Positions 1 to 11,303 of a stretch of DNA of 64,000 bases are shown piece after piece. The notes under the pieces were generated by a model, which was not told where the DNA came from, did not search any database, and saw nothing but the letters and a program-made list of their open reading frames with translations. The stretch's first letter is position 1. The number at the start of each line of letters is the position of its first letter. Position numbers and translations under genes: made by a program. The stretch comes from Volvariella volvacea V23 (lineage: Eukaryota > Basidiomycota > Agaricomycetes > Agaricales > Pluteaceae): the NCBI GenBank assembly GCA_000349905.1, contig KB722737.1, positions 705,327-769,326 of the forward strand, read 5' to 3'.

Positions 1-48
1 CTCCTCCAGCAAGATAACAGCACGTTCATTGTCCATGGCCATCGGCAT
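1..48 (-). CDS. Possible 5' end of a gene running off the left edge
   Basis: On the minus strand an ATG ends at 48 and opens a frame that stays open to the window edge: 16 codons beginning MPMAMDNERA. It would be divergent from the ABC transporter, with about 290 bp of shared upstream sequence. There is too little protein to recognise a family, and a frame this short can occur by chance. Confidence 0.25.
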   Translation of the reverse strand, partial: MPMAMDNERAVILLEE

Positions 49-342
49 TCTGTGAGACGACAGCGACTAAATTTTTTAAATTTCCTATTTTTCGCTGCGC
101 TTAGGGATAAAACGTTCAAGTTGAGGGGCAGATCAGAGTCCGTCTCTTTCTAATCCTCGCCAAGACGTACGTCAACAAACAACACGTGCGGTTCCAATAT
201 AAGCCTCGCCCAAAACTTTCTTTCATACTCACCTCGGTCTCGCCTCCCGCCACCACCGCCGACGTCAACCAGTGGGACTCCCAGGCGACGACGACTGCAA
301 CGACGGATACGATTCTGACCACGACTCCCGCTTTTTTCAACC

Positions 343-3300
343 ATGCTGCCACTATTCGTGCCAGCCGAACATCTTCCTACTTTTCTTCTCAGAGTTATCT
401 CTCCAACTCTGGTTCTTTTCGCCACTCTATCACTCATTCCTGCACGTGAACGACCTCCTTCTTCCCCTTCCCCAATAACGTCGGTCGTCGTCGCCAACCG
501 TGTTCCTCGTCGTGCCCTTATTCTTGTTCTGCTTTCACTTTCTGCTTTCACTTTCTTCCTGGACGGTGCCACTTTTGTTATCTACGCCGTAATTCGTAAG
601 GCATGGCCTGCATACACTGCCATTGACATCAACTCGCTTGTCGGTGTTGCTGCATTCGCCGGTCTTGCCGCTCTCGGGGCTTTCAAGGACGTTCAAGGTG
701 TCGAGGTTTGGAATCTAAAGCGGATAAAGGCTGCTATTGGTGTGGCACTGTCCCTTGACATCGCTCTCGCAGTCCTCTTAGGGGTGGCCATTAACAACTG
801 GCGTCATGGTAAGTCTCCCTCTTGTCAAACCCATTTTGCCGGTCATTTATTAGTGCTAATACTCTCTATGAAGCCCCCCCCCCCACCGCACATCCCTGAG
901 GCACCGCCCCGAGTCCCCGTTGAGACTCTTTTGCATTTCGTCTTTCCTGCTATTCGTGTCATACTTCTATTGCCACTGTTTGTTGCTCTTCACGTTCCCC
1001 GGGTTGTCTTCACCGCCCTTAACCAAAACAACATCGTCGAGCCCGTTCCCACGTCCTCTTCATTCCTCCTACCCAACGAATTGGGTGTCCGTCCATCCAC
1101 CGGTCTTTCAACACTAGGAAATGAAGGAAGCAAATATGGAACCTTCCGTCAAAACCGTGCTTCCTGGGCAAACTGGCAGCGTCCCTCCACGCTTCCTTCG
1201 CTTCCCACCACCCGCGCCGCTACCCCTGCCCCCTCTACCGCCCCTGACTCCAAGGTAGTGCTCGTTTTAGCTTATCGTGGCTTACAATCACTGATATTAA
1301 TCCCTCTAGACTGATGCCAAGCCAGAGATATCGCTGGAGCCTTCGTGGACCGAGATGTGGCGACGTATTAAGCGTTTGACGCCCTACCTCTGGCCATCCA
1401 AGCACAGGCACCTCCAAGTCCTAGCGGTAGGTTTGTTGGCCTTACTTCTGTGCATCGGCTCAATGGCTTGCATTAGGTTTTGTGTATGGTCGTTCTTTTA
1501 ATCGGTCGTGTGGTCAATGTGGCCATGCCGTTCGTTTACGGTCAACTTGTCCTCATCTTTGAGGGTGGTTCGGAGTGGTCATTGTGGCTGGTTCTCTTCA
1601 CCTATGTCGGGTTGTCCTTCTTGCAAGGCACCGGTGGTTTGTCTGCAATCCGTGAAGTTAGTACTGCCGCCTCCCGCATTTTGACTCCGCTGAACATTAT
1701 TGTATAGATGCTCTGGACACCAGTTCTCCAATACTCCGACAGAGGTAAGAGAATCTGTTTGCTTCTACCAAGGGGGAATTCTCAAACTTCATTTCAGAAA
1801 TGTCTCAGCTGTCCTTTGAACATCTTCTTAACCTTTCATTTGCATGGCATATGCGTAGGAAAACCGGAGAAGTGCTGCGGGTGCTTGACCGGGGTGCAGC
1901 AATTAACCATGCGCTTGAGGTACGATCAACAACCATTTCATTTCCGGGTTGCTTACTTTTGTTTCAAGATCATTCTATTCAACATTCTCCCCACTTTCAT
2001 TGATATCTTCCTTGCGTTGCTTGTTTTCTGCTTTGCATTCGAATGGACCCTCGCTGCTGTCATCTTCACCGTCATGTTTGCATATAGTGAGTCTATTCCT
2101 TCCTATGGTCATGACCAATCCTAACGGATTTCCGCAGTCTATGCAAGCCTCGAACTTACTAGGTGGAGGACTAGACTCCGTCGTCAAATGAATGAGCGTG
2201 ATGTTGTGCGTATTCTGTATTATTCGGCTCCAAATTGCTATACTGACAATGAACAACAGATTAGCAGAGGTATTCATGTCGATTGCCTTCTCAACTATGA
2301 GACCGTCAAATACTTTGGTGGCGAAGACCACGAAGGCGCACGATACCGCGAAGCTATCCACCAATACCAAATTCTGGAATACAAAGTCATCAGTAAGTAT
2401 CGTCCTATTTAACAATTGGTTGGCATCTTGACATTTTTTATCAGTGTCTTTGAATGTGCTCAATCTCGTTCAGAATTGCATCATCGTGCGTTACCGTCAT
2501 TTCTTGATGTGGAAAGGCAGCTAAGACGATCATCCAGACTATTGGTTTATTGCTGGGATCTCTCATTGTTGCGCACCGTGTTACAACTGGTGCTTCTAAA
2601 CCTCATGAATTTGTTACTTTCATCGCATATCTTGCTCAAGTGCGTCTTATTGTCCTCCCATTATTTGTTTCTGAGTGATTCACGTTCCTCTAGCTTTATG
2701 GGCCCCTCAACCAACTCGGATATATCTACCGATCGATGAATCAATCCTTGGTTGACACCGAGAAGCTTTTGAGCTTGCTCGCTGAACCCACCGAAGTTAC
2801 CGATGTTCCTAACGCGCCTGATTTGATCGTCACCGATGGTGTGATCGAGTTCGGTGTGTATCTTTCCCTATGAACTCTTATTTGATCGTGCTGATCCTCC
2901 GTGATGTGGTCTAGACAACGTTAGCTTCTCTTATGATGGTCGAGGCACCGCCCTTAACGGAATTTCGTTCAAAGTGCCGAAGGGTAGCTCAATAGCACTT
3001 GTTGGGGAATCGGGTGCTGGAAAGTCCACCATTATGCGTCTTCTTTACAGATTCTATGACCTCAAAGAAGGAGAGGGAAGAATTTTGATTGATGGACAAG
3101 ACATTAGGTATGTTTTCTGTCAATGTTTGCCATTTTATATCATTGTTAAGCGGTCATGACAGGGAGGTTTCGCAGAAGAGTTTGCGTCAAGCCATTGGTG
3201 TGGTTCCCCAGGATTCTGTTCTTTTCAACTCTAGCATTGCTTACAACATTGGGTGAGTCATGTCATTCTAATGGCTCAACCCTCATTCACCCCTGTCAGC

Positions 3301-4599
3301 TACGGCAAATTCGGATCTTCTCTGGAAGAGATCCAGGAAGCTGCTATGTTGGCGCATATTCATGACCGGATCTTGAGCTTCCCGGAGGGCTATGACACTG
3401 TCGTGGGCGAGCGTGGCGTCAGGTTGAGTGGCGGAGAGAAGCAACGTGTGGCCATCGCACGAACGTTGTTGAAGAACCCTCCCATTCTATTGCTTGACGA
3501 GGCCACTAGGTATGCCCTTCGCTTGGCTTGTTAGTCTGCGTGCTGACGTTGTTTCTCAGTGCTTTGGATACCTCTACTGAGAAGGATATTCAGAAGGCCT
3601 TGCAAAATCTTGTGAAGGGTCGCTCTTCCGTTTCCATCGCTCACCGTCTCTCCGTATGTTGATTACTCTTTACATTGCATGGATATACTCACATGTCTCT
3701 CCTCTCTAGACTATTGCATCTGCCGATCTGTACGTCATATACATTATACTGTCCCTCCTCATTTCTTTAATCCATTTTACAGCATCCTGGTTTTGCGCGA
3801 TGGACAAATTGTGGAGAAGGGTACACACAAGGAGCTTTTGCAACTCAATGGTGTCTTCGCCTCCATGTGGGCTGATCAAATTTCTACATCTGGTGATGTG
3901 CCCGTTGCATCCAGTTCGTCTAGCAAGAAGGAACCCTCTGGCTACCATGTAGATGCCTCTGTTGCTCCAACCCAGGACCAAGTTACCACCGACGTCCCAG
4001 AAACCGCGGAGGTGCTGCAAGAATCCCCTGTTCATTCCGTCCAACCTCTTCCTCCTGCACCCGTAGTACCGTCTGTGCACGAGGTAGAGAGCGGTCCTGT
4101 TGCCTTCCCCTCTTCTGATAGCCAGGAACAGCACTCTACCACCAATGACGTCTCGGCCACTGAATCCGCACCTGTTGCCTTCCCTATGTCAAGTTCAACG
4201 GCACCTATTGCTTTCCCTGGATCCTCGGATGATGCCTCTAGTCATGCTCCTTCCAGCCCACCAGCTGCTCCTGCTGTCACATTTGGCGACATGTCAACCC
4301 CGGTTAGAACCGGTACACCCGATCCCGAGAGCGAGCCTAAGCGCAAGCGTATCTCGTCCCAGAACTTCCAGCGTCTGGCAAGGAGAATATCCCTTACCAC
4401 TCGACGTCAAGGTTCCTCGTCCTCTATGATTCCCTCCTCCATCATTCCAAACATTCCAGGATTGAAACGCAACGAATCTGCTCGTGTCTCCCTTGACGAT
4501 GCTAACGGTTCCAACAACATTACGGACAGCCCATCAGGCAGTGTTTCCGACAAGAAGAAGGAAAAGAAGGAAAAGAAGAGGAAGGGAACTATCTCTTAA
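343..4599 (+). CDS. HMT1-like half-size ABC transporter (heavy-metal tolerance / ABCB6-ATM type)
   Basis: ATP-driven membrane transporter. Related fungal HMT1 proteins sit in the vacuolar membrane and export metal-thiol or glutathione conjugates; the substrate here is inferred. Many exons join into one frame. An extra N-terminal hydrophobic domain (343 to about 1250) precedes a six-helix TM domain (about 1480-2720). The nucleotide-binding domain follows: Walker [10 protein letters not shown] near 3006, Q-loop VVPQDS near 3203, signature [16 protein letters not shown] near 3424, Walker B ILLLDEAT near 3487, H-loop SIAHRLS near 3635. The motif [16 protein letters not shown] (about 2288) is typical of the HMT1/ATM1 group. 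After the NBD comes a tail of about 235 residues rich in Ser, Pro and Ala, ending in a Lys-rich stretch; it looks disordered. The first intron border (808) is uncertain because of a C11 tract downstream. Start is the ATG opening the long first exon. Confidence 0.9.
874..884. repeat. Poly-C tract (C11) at an ambiguous coding/intron border
   Basis: Eleven C in a row lie just after the first GTAAGT donor (809) of the ABC transporter. The unspliced frame reads through as Met-Lys-poly-Pro. An acceptor at 853 keeps the frame with a 45-nt intron; the AAG at 871-873 would not. A length error in the tract would change the reading. Confidence 0.6.
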
Positions 4600-5254
4600 G
4601 CGTCGCCACAGAAGGACATTTGTCGCCGCAATGTACGAATCGTCATGACCCCGTTATGCCAAATACTGTAGTAATGAGTCTTTTTTTGCATTCATACTCG
4701 CCCGCTCTGTGACAAGCACTCACCAGTTCATCTAACGTACACATTTCCTTCGCATATCCACTGCGCCTGTTCATATACTCCTATGTACTTGGTTTATCTT
4801 TTAACTTTGCCATGCCTTCTACATTCACCTTTCATGGTAGCTACTGCATGATAGAACGGATGTAAGATCTAAGTTGTTGTCGTGCACATTTCTTTTGTTA
4901 TAACACGTTGCGGATGATTGCCACGAAACAACAGAAGCATTGATGTTCTCTGGACGGGGTCTGTGGCTTCGAAGGCCTGGGTAGAGAATCGACCACACAG
5001 GCCCTTCGCTCAATAGCCGCCGCCCTTAATGAATACAATTCGAAGTTGTTGAATTGGGGTGCTGACATGATTGAGCTGAGTTTGAATCGAATTGAGACCT
5101 ATATAAGGATCCCAATTCTTCGCAGGAACCCTTCTTCTTCTTTCTTCCTAACCACCCTCTGCCCCTCGTTCTGAGTTTTTCGGTCTCGGTTTCTTCAGGA
5201 CTCGTGTAACAGGATTAGGATTCAGGTTCCTTATTGTATTGACTCCGCATCGTC
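4600..5254. other. Intergenic: 3' flank of the ABC transporter and promoter of the RRM gene
   Basis: No credible reading frame. The left part is AT-rich 3' flank. The right part holds a TATA box at 5100-5107 and a pyrimidine-rich leader (about 5130-5200) before the ATG at 5255. Confidence 0.6.
5100..5107 (+). promoter_or_regulatory. TATA box of the glycine-rich RRM gene
   Basis: TATATAAG lies 148 bp upstream of the ATG at 5255, followed by a CT-rich stretch typical of strongly expressed fungal promoters. Confidence 0.55.
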
Positions 5255-6184
5255 ATGTCTGCAAAGGTTTATGTTGGGTTCGTCTCGTGTCCTGATTCTG
5301 CTCCATTTTTCGCAATAAAGCTCTTCACTGTCACTTAATGGTGAGAGAGCGAAAACTGATAATTGTCTTGATATTCTGGTAGCAATTTGAGTTGGAACAC
5401 CACCGACGAGACATTGCGTTTAGTCAGTATCACAACCCTGCTCGGCAAAAGTTGACCCAGGCCGATCATTGTCAAATTGATTTGCCATGGCTGTTTCTTA
5501 CGCTCTCGTGCTTTCCATTTAGGCTTTCTCCAACTATGGTAACATTGTGGATGTACGCGATCTCTCCTATGTCTTTCCCCGTCGTTTTCCCCTTCTTCAA
5601 TGTCATCGCATACGTTGAAGTTGTCGCTTGATGCTCCTGCGTTGTGGTGTCCGTGGCGTTCGATGCATGACATAACATTGTTTATCTTTCATTGTTCATC
5701 TAAGAAACTTGAGCTGACAGTTCATGATAGTCGATCGTAATGCGTGATCGCGAGACTGGTCGTTCTCGTGGTTTTGGGTTCGTTACTTATGGTAGCTCGA
5801 ACGAAGCTCAAAATGCGATCGCCTCCATGAACGAACAAGAGCTTGATGGAAGGCGCATTAAAGTAAATCTCGCTAATGCTCGTCCCAGCGGTGGAGGTGG
5901 TGGAGGTTCAGGTAATTTGCACCCTAGTTTCAGTACTCCGCGATGATGGCTGAGGCGTCACATTTACCAAAACAGGAGGCTACAGTGGCGGTAGTTATGG
6001 TGTGTATACGTATATCCAGAAGACTATCCGAATCGTTCACTGAACTTTCTGTATAGGCGGATATCAAGGAGGCGGCAGTGGATATCAAACAGGTGGATAC
6101 CAAGGTGGAGGTGGTCAAGGCTATTATGGTGGCGGCTATCAACAACAGCCTGGTTATGGCGGCGGCTACGGCCAGGGTTATTAA
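5255..6184 (+). CDS. Small glycine-rich RNA-binding protein (single RRM)
   Basis: Six exons (5255-5277, 5383-5422, 5523-5552, 5731-5911, 5976-5999, 6057-6184) give a 141-residue protein. One RRM fills residues 1 to about 80, with RNP2 as VYVGNL near the N-terminus and RNP1 as RGFGFVTY. The rest is a Gly/Tyr/Gln-rich tail with repeated GGY and YQGGG, a low-complexity region expected to self-associate. Members of this family bind RNA in stress responses, splicing or mRNA stability; the target here cannot be told. The exons are tiny at the 5' end and the introns (53-178 nt) are long relative to the coding sequence. A GTATGT donor 16 nt after the stop, with a CAG acceptor at 6247-6248, suggests an intron in the 3' UTR. 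Start is the first ATG after the TATA box. Confidence 0.9.
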
Positions 6185-8691
6185 TCCTCGAGATTTCAGG
6201 TATGTCGATATTTTGTACATTACCTTAATTGCTCACATGATTTCTCAGATCGTTTCGGATGTTGCCCTGAAATTCTTCTATGCAAATCGTCTTGTCTGTT
6301 TCTTTCATCATTCTTTTTTTCTGTGTCCCAATGCTTCACGATCCACACAAAAGTCCCCTCCCTGCATGCCACTCGTTTGTTGAGCACTCGTCGTCCGTGT
6401 CCGTTTTCAGGTTCCTTGGCTTTAAATGGCCTCAGCTCTTTAGTCTCGGACTCTACAGAATAGCACAATTTGGCTTGTACTTGTACACAACCTACCCTAT
6501 CTCTGACTCGCATCCCCACCCCTGTCGCTTGGTCATCTCTTGTCGTTTTTCTTTAGCACCGCATACTTTCGTGTGGGCGTGTTTTGTGTAGCTTTCTTGT
6601 ATCATTCCCCTACGTGATTCTCAATGCAAGTTTGGGCTTGCCGCTTGACATGATCCATTCGGCTATGCCATGACTTAAACTTCCGTTCTGGACGTAGCGA
6701 TCATCCTCGAGTCGCCCAGTTTTAGATATCTTATAATCAGGTCCCCGTTTATTGTGGGTGACACGCATGAAGGACATACGTAGCGAAAGGCACAGCTAGC
6801 AGTATACTTTGCACGGACCCACAAAGGACCCACAGTCACGGCTACGCTACAGTTTGTCACACCTGAAATGCCTCTATTGCAAGAGTTCGATGCGTCGCTT
6901 AATTGATTAGATATGTACATAGCTATCCAGGTGGCGGTAGAAAGCGGCGTAGATAGCACGATCGCAACTTGAACTCTCAATAGCTCAGGAGGAGGAATAC
7001 TGCCACTAAAAGTATGTACAAGGTGTCCACTGGCAATGACCACTATTTCATCAAGTGTTCATGGGAGAACATCACGACCCTAAGAATTGACTCGAAACAG
7101 GTGCCAATCCGATTCCCTGATGGCCAGGTGAAAGACTTGACACAGGCCCCATCAACCGTGTCTGCACCAGCGCTTGATTGGATACACACGACGTCGTTCC
7201 AATCAGCGTTAGCATAAAACGCAAGGAACAGTGTTCAAGTTGCGTGTTGTGGACAGTGATCGGATAGGTGAGTCAGCCCCCTAGTGTCGACTTTATTCCA
7301 CCAACTCCGGAGCCTGAGCTGATGTTCCAGAGTTTATTGTGGGCATTGAGCAATGACGTGTGGTAGGCATCTGATCCAGTGGACATGATTGGGAGCGGAG
7401 AAATGACACTTAGGCACTTGTGGGCAACAGGCGTCCAAAGACACCGGGGATAACAGATCTCGATGGAATATGGCTTCCTGCTGGCATACAATTCCAGATG
7501 TCGGGTCTCCTAAGCATAAATGAGTGAAGCTATGGCGACCAAAAACACGCCTGCCACACTAAATTCAAATTGACAGCCAGGCCCTCAAGATGCGATGGTC
7601 AACCAACAAAAATTGTTTTGGCGAGACACGAGTATCCTGGAGGTTGGGGAGGTGCCACCCATCCGTTCAGACACCAATAGCCCAAAGATTCGTTGGGTTG
7701 AGCAGTCGGGCCGCAGTCTAGTGTTGCGTGACTAGCGGGGCGTGAGGTGGGCACGTGTGTGTACAATTACAGTTGGTCATTCTGCTAGCCAAGAATACGC
7801 GTAGGAAAGCGTTCACGCTTTAAAGGGAAAAGCGCGATCACTCGTGATGTGCTGTAATTGCAAATTGGGAATCAATGCAAGGATATTTGAGCGCGTCTTA
7901 TCGTAAACCGCACGAACCTCAATAGCCTATGTGCAAGGGGGACCAACTGTACGTTGAACGATTTTATTAACCTTATATTACTGTTTGCGGTGTGGGCAAA
8001 GAAGCACTAGTCCGTCAGAGGCAACGCGGAAGCAGTCTTTACAGAGTTGACGTCACGTAGCTATCCTGGCCATCATAGCTACCAAGCGGATTAGAGTGTC
8101 GCTTTGCATATTGGCTCAAAGGTGTATTGACATACACGCTTGAGACAACGCAAGTTTGTCTGTAGCGATAAACATTGCCTATAAAGGAAATGGCTTTGAG
8201 GGTACTGGCGCTTCAGGGGTCTGACGGTCGTGAAAAAAACTATGACCTTGACCTTAGCCGCCTCCCAGACCAGATCAACGCGACGTACCGCCTGCATTTC
8301 TGATGTCTCTTTCAGATACCTACCATTTTGGGCTGCCTTTTATAGCAATTTCAAGGCGACCATCACTCCGGTTTCGACGGTGGGCGCACAGATCTCCCCT
8401 CCTACTCACGTCTGGCATCATCACATTCAAGCGGTCAGGTCAATTCCGCTGTGCTTTGACAGTTTGAATAGGTATAAGTAGGAGGAGGTTTGTCGTAGAA
8501 TTCCCCGTAGCTTTTGATCATTTACAGGACCCACAGCTCCCAAATTCGACCAAATAAATAGGGACCTACAAACTCCCACCAAAAAGAACCCCAACCTTCC
8601 TCCTTCCCCTGCCTCATCGCTGCTAACCTAGTTACCACCACTCCATTATCCGTCGCGGTTGTGTCTGTGCACGGGCCATCGCATCCTCAGT
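6185..8691. other. 2.5-kb gene-free stretch
   Basis: The left part is 3' UTR of the RRM gene with a probable UTR intron (6200-6248). The rest has only short frames without domain features or consistent splice joins, in sequence that is less pyrimidine-biased than the neighbouring promoters. The last 150 bp (from about 8540) are a C- and A-rich leader for the HMG-box gene. I recognise no transposon or RNA gene here. Confidence 0.5.
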
Positions 8692-10280
8692 ATGACCGGT
8701 CCCATTCGTACCCATGTCCACAGCAGTTTCTCGACGGACGGGGAACAACCCCCTCGTCCACCCAATGCTTGGATTCTCTATCGTGCAGACAAGATGCGTG
8801 AAATACCCAAACCACAGCCAGGCGAGCCTCGTCTCGTCCAAGCCGACATCTCGCGCTTAATTTCGCGCATGTGGAAGGAGGAATCGGACGAGACGCGAGC
8901 GGAGTACGAGAGACGCGCAGACGCAAAAAAGGCCGAGCATGCGATACGTTACCCGGACTATCGCTTCCAACCTATGAGCAAAGAGGAGAAGAAGGAGAAG
9001 AGAGAGCAGAAGAAGATAAGGAAGCGAGAGGGAAAGAGAGTTAGTCGTGGACAAACGCCAACCCCTGCTGGTCCTTCCAGTATTGCGTCTGATCTCCCAA
9101 CTCAAGTTCTCCCAGTTCCATTGTCCACTGTTTTCCATGTTGCACATCCGTTCGGTCTTCCTGGTCAAACTTCTCCCGTGATCATCACTCCAACACCTCA
9201 AATGCAGCCAAAATCAGAGGCTATTGTTCCACCAACTTCTACTGCTTCTTCTCAGCCAACTGTTCCCACTCCAGTCGTACCTCCATACGCACAGCCGGTA
9301 CTGTACAATGGGGTCGTGCCTGTACATATTTATCCGTCATATTGGTATTCTCCTCGTGCTGAAGCTGCTCCTACGCCCTATCCACCAACTCCCGTCTCTC
9401 TGGCTACGACTCCTCGAGCACCGTCAGCACAACCACAACTACCAGCGCCTGATCTTGCACCATGGCCTGCTCAAGTGTCAACGCCTGCCCCTGCCACGGG
9501 GGTCCCCGCCACTGCACCTGTCGGCGATTCTTCAAAAGCTTCATCAGCTCTTCCAGGTGCGCCCGCTGTATTAACTTCTGCAACCCTGCCTGTTGTGCCA
9601 GAGCCTGGGAATGTTTCTACCGAGCCAGTGAGTGATCTTATTGCCCCCCTCCCTCCGACTGGTAATCAAGCCGTATTGACAATGAATCCCAGGAATTCGT
9701 GTCATTCGAGGTGGACCCCTACAATTTCGGCTGTCTGGGTTCGTCGCTAGCTGGCGAGCAAACACCATTTGCCGACCTTCTGGAGGACTTCTTCAATAGT
9801 CAGAGCGTTAGTGAACTGGGCGGTGTTTATCACCTTGATATGGATAACACTCAATCATTAACGTCCGAGCCAACTGGAGAGATAGAAGTTTCTATTGGGC
9901 AGCTGCCACTGGAAGGGATTGACTTCAGTGCTTACAACTTTGAGGCGCCTACATCGGCATCTACGGAGAATCAACCTACGACCTCAAACCCTGCCGATCT
10001 TATTGCCTTCCTACAAGAAGCGATCGATGAAAGCCAGGTGGCCGATAATGGCGATGAGTTCATTAATTACGATCTGATCCAATCTTTCGATGCTCCTACC
10101 ACGGTCGCTCCTGATGCGCTTGTACAAAATGCGCAGCAGCAGCAAAGTGCAATCACTCAGCGCGAGTATGTCCCGCCTTCTGGTGCAGCTCTATCTGCCA
10201 ATCGCCGCGTTGCTGGAAGCTGGAAGCCACCTTTTGCCGCCGATTCACCTCCCAGGGCATGGGGAGTGCCCGCCAATTGA
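8692..10280 (+). CDS. HMG-box (MATA_HMG type) transcription factor
   Basis: Two exons (8692-9627, 9693-10280) give 507 residues. An HMG box covers about residues 20-95: it starts PPRPPNAWILYR, has the core MWKEE, and ends in PDYRF followed by a long Lys/Arg block (MSKEEKKEKREQKKIRKREGKR region) that can act in DNA binding or nuclear import. The rest is Pro/Thr/Ala-rich, then an acidic Asp/Glu/Ser-rich C-terminal part suggestive of an activation domain. Basidiomycete proteins of this type include pheromone-response and development regulators; which one this is cannot be decided by sight. The ATG at 8692 is the first in frame. The intron has a GTGAGT donor and CCCAG acceptor and is frame-neutral. 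Confidence 0.85.
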
Positions 10281-11303
10281 GCGAATTGCCTTATGCATCA
10301 AATGGTCTTATGCTTCATGATATGCTTTCCGTTTGACCCTTTCGTTGTTCATCGCTCTGTCTTACCTGCTTTCTGATGCATATAGATTCAGTTTGCTCCC
10401 CTTCTCTGGTCGCCCATGTATACTATTGCATCTTCCCCATTCTCGACTCCATTTTGAACGCCTCTATGTCACCTTTATTTTTATCCTTTATGATTCCTCC
10501 CTCACCTGCTCTTCGGAAAGCGCAAAAGTCACATTTTGGACACCTTCATTTCTCCGCATCCCCTGCCCTATTTATTCAGGCCACATTTCTTCATTCCCCT
10601 GTATCATTCCATTTACTCCCGTTCCGCTAATTCAATAACGGCATTATTTCTATTGTTCTATCTCACTTCCTTCTTGGGTTTCTTCCGCTTGTTCTCTTGC
10701 TCTTTGCCTTCCCTTTTTATGTATACCCTCCACTCCGACCCGTTCTCACCCACTTGCCAAAGCCACGACTCCTTACTGCCAATGACGATCCTTCAGTATG
10801 TTACGACAAGGTGGTGAATAGCCAAGAAACTTCGCATATGCTCTTGAATAAGGAAACCTCAGGTTGGTTCCTTGTTCATCTACCTCCCCGCTCACTCACT
10901 CAGTCTATCAGCAGATACTCACCCAATAATCTTATGTACGAGTAATCATATAAGAGAATCCAAATAAATGCATAGCTAAATGTGCCATCTTGTGAATGTG
11001 TCCTGATCTGTTAAACTATCATAGTCAATGCGACGTTTTATTCAGGATAGCAGGTCAGATTTGCGCTGGCCGCTGTTATCGCGTTTGCCTTGACCGAAGC
11101 ACAATATGAGCGTGAGAACTCAAAACTGTCCGACGGGCAGCGGGTCAACAGCAGATGTGATAGCCAAGTCTGCTTGTTCTGCGCCGAGTACCCAAACCCA
11201 ACTCAGGTGCCCCATTCTACATCTTCATCTCAAACACTCACTACCTCGACAATCGTGCATCACTACTATCAACGGGGACGCAAAATTATCAAGAGAAAAT
11301 TGG
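10281..11303. other. Intergenic: HMG gene 3' flank and PDK1 5' region
   Basis: CT-rich 3' flank with a few short frames, none convincing. From 11106 the sequence is open in the PDK1 frame, so the right 200 bp may be coding or leader. Confidence 0.5.

Noticed and set aside
6675..7043. 122-codon minus-strand frame in the gap after the RRM gene
   Set aside because: Cys/Ser/Val-rich with no domain character and no partner exons.
11106..11303. In-frame N-terminal extension of PDK1 from an upstream ATG
   Set aside because: The 66 residues look like translated leader; kept only as an alternative start.
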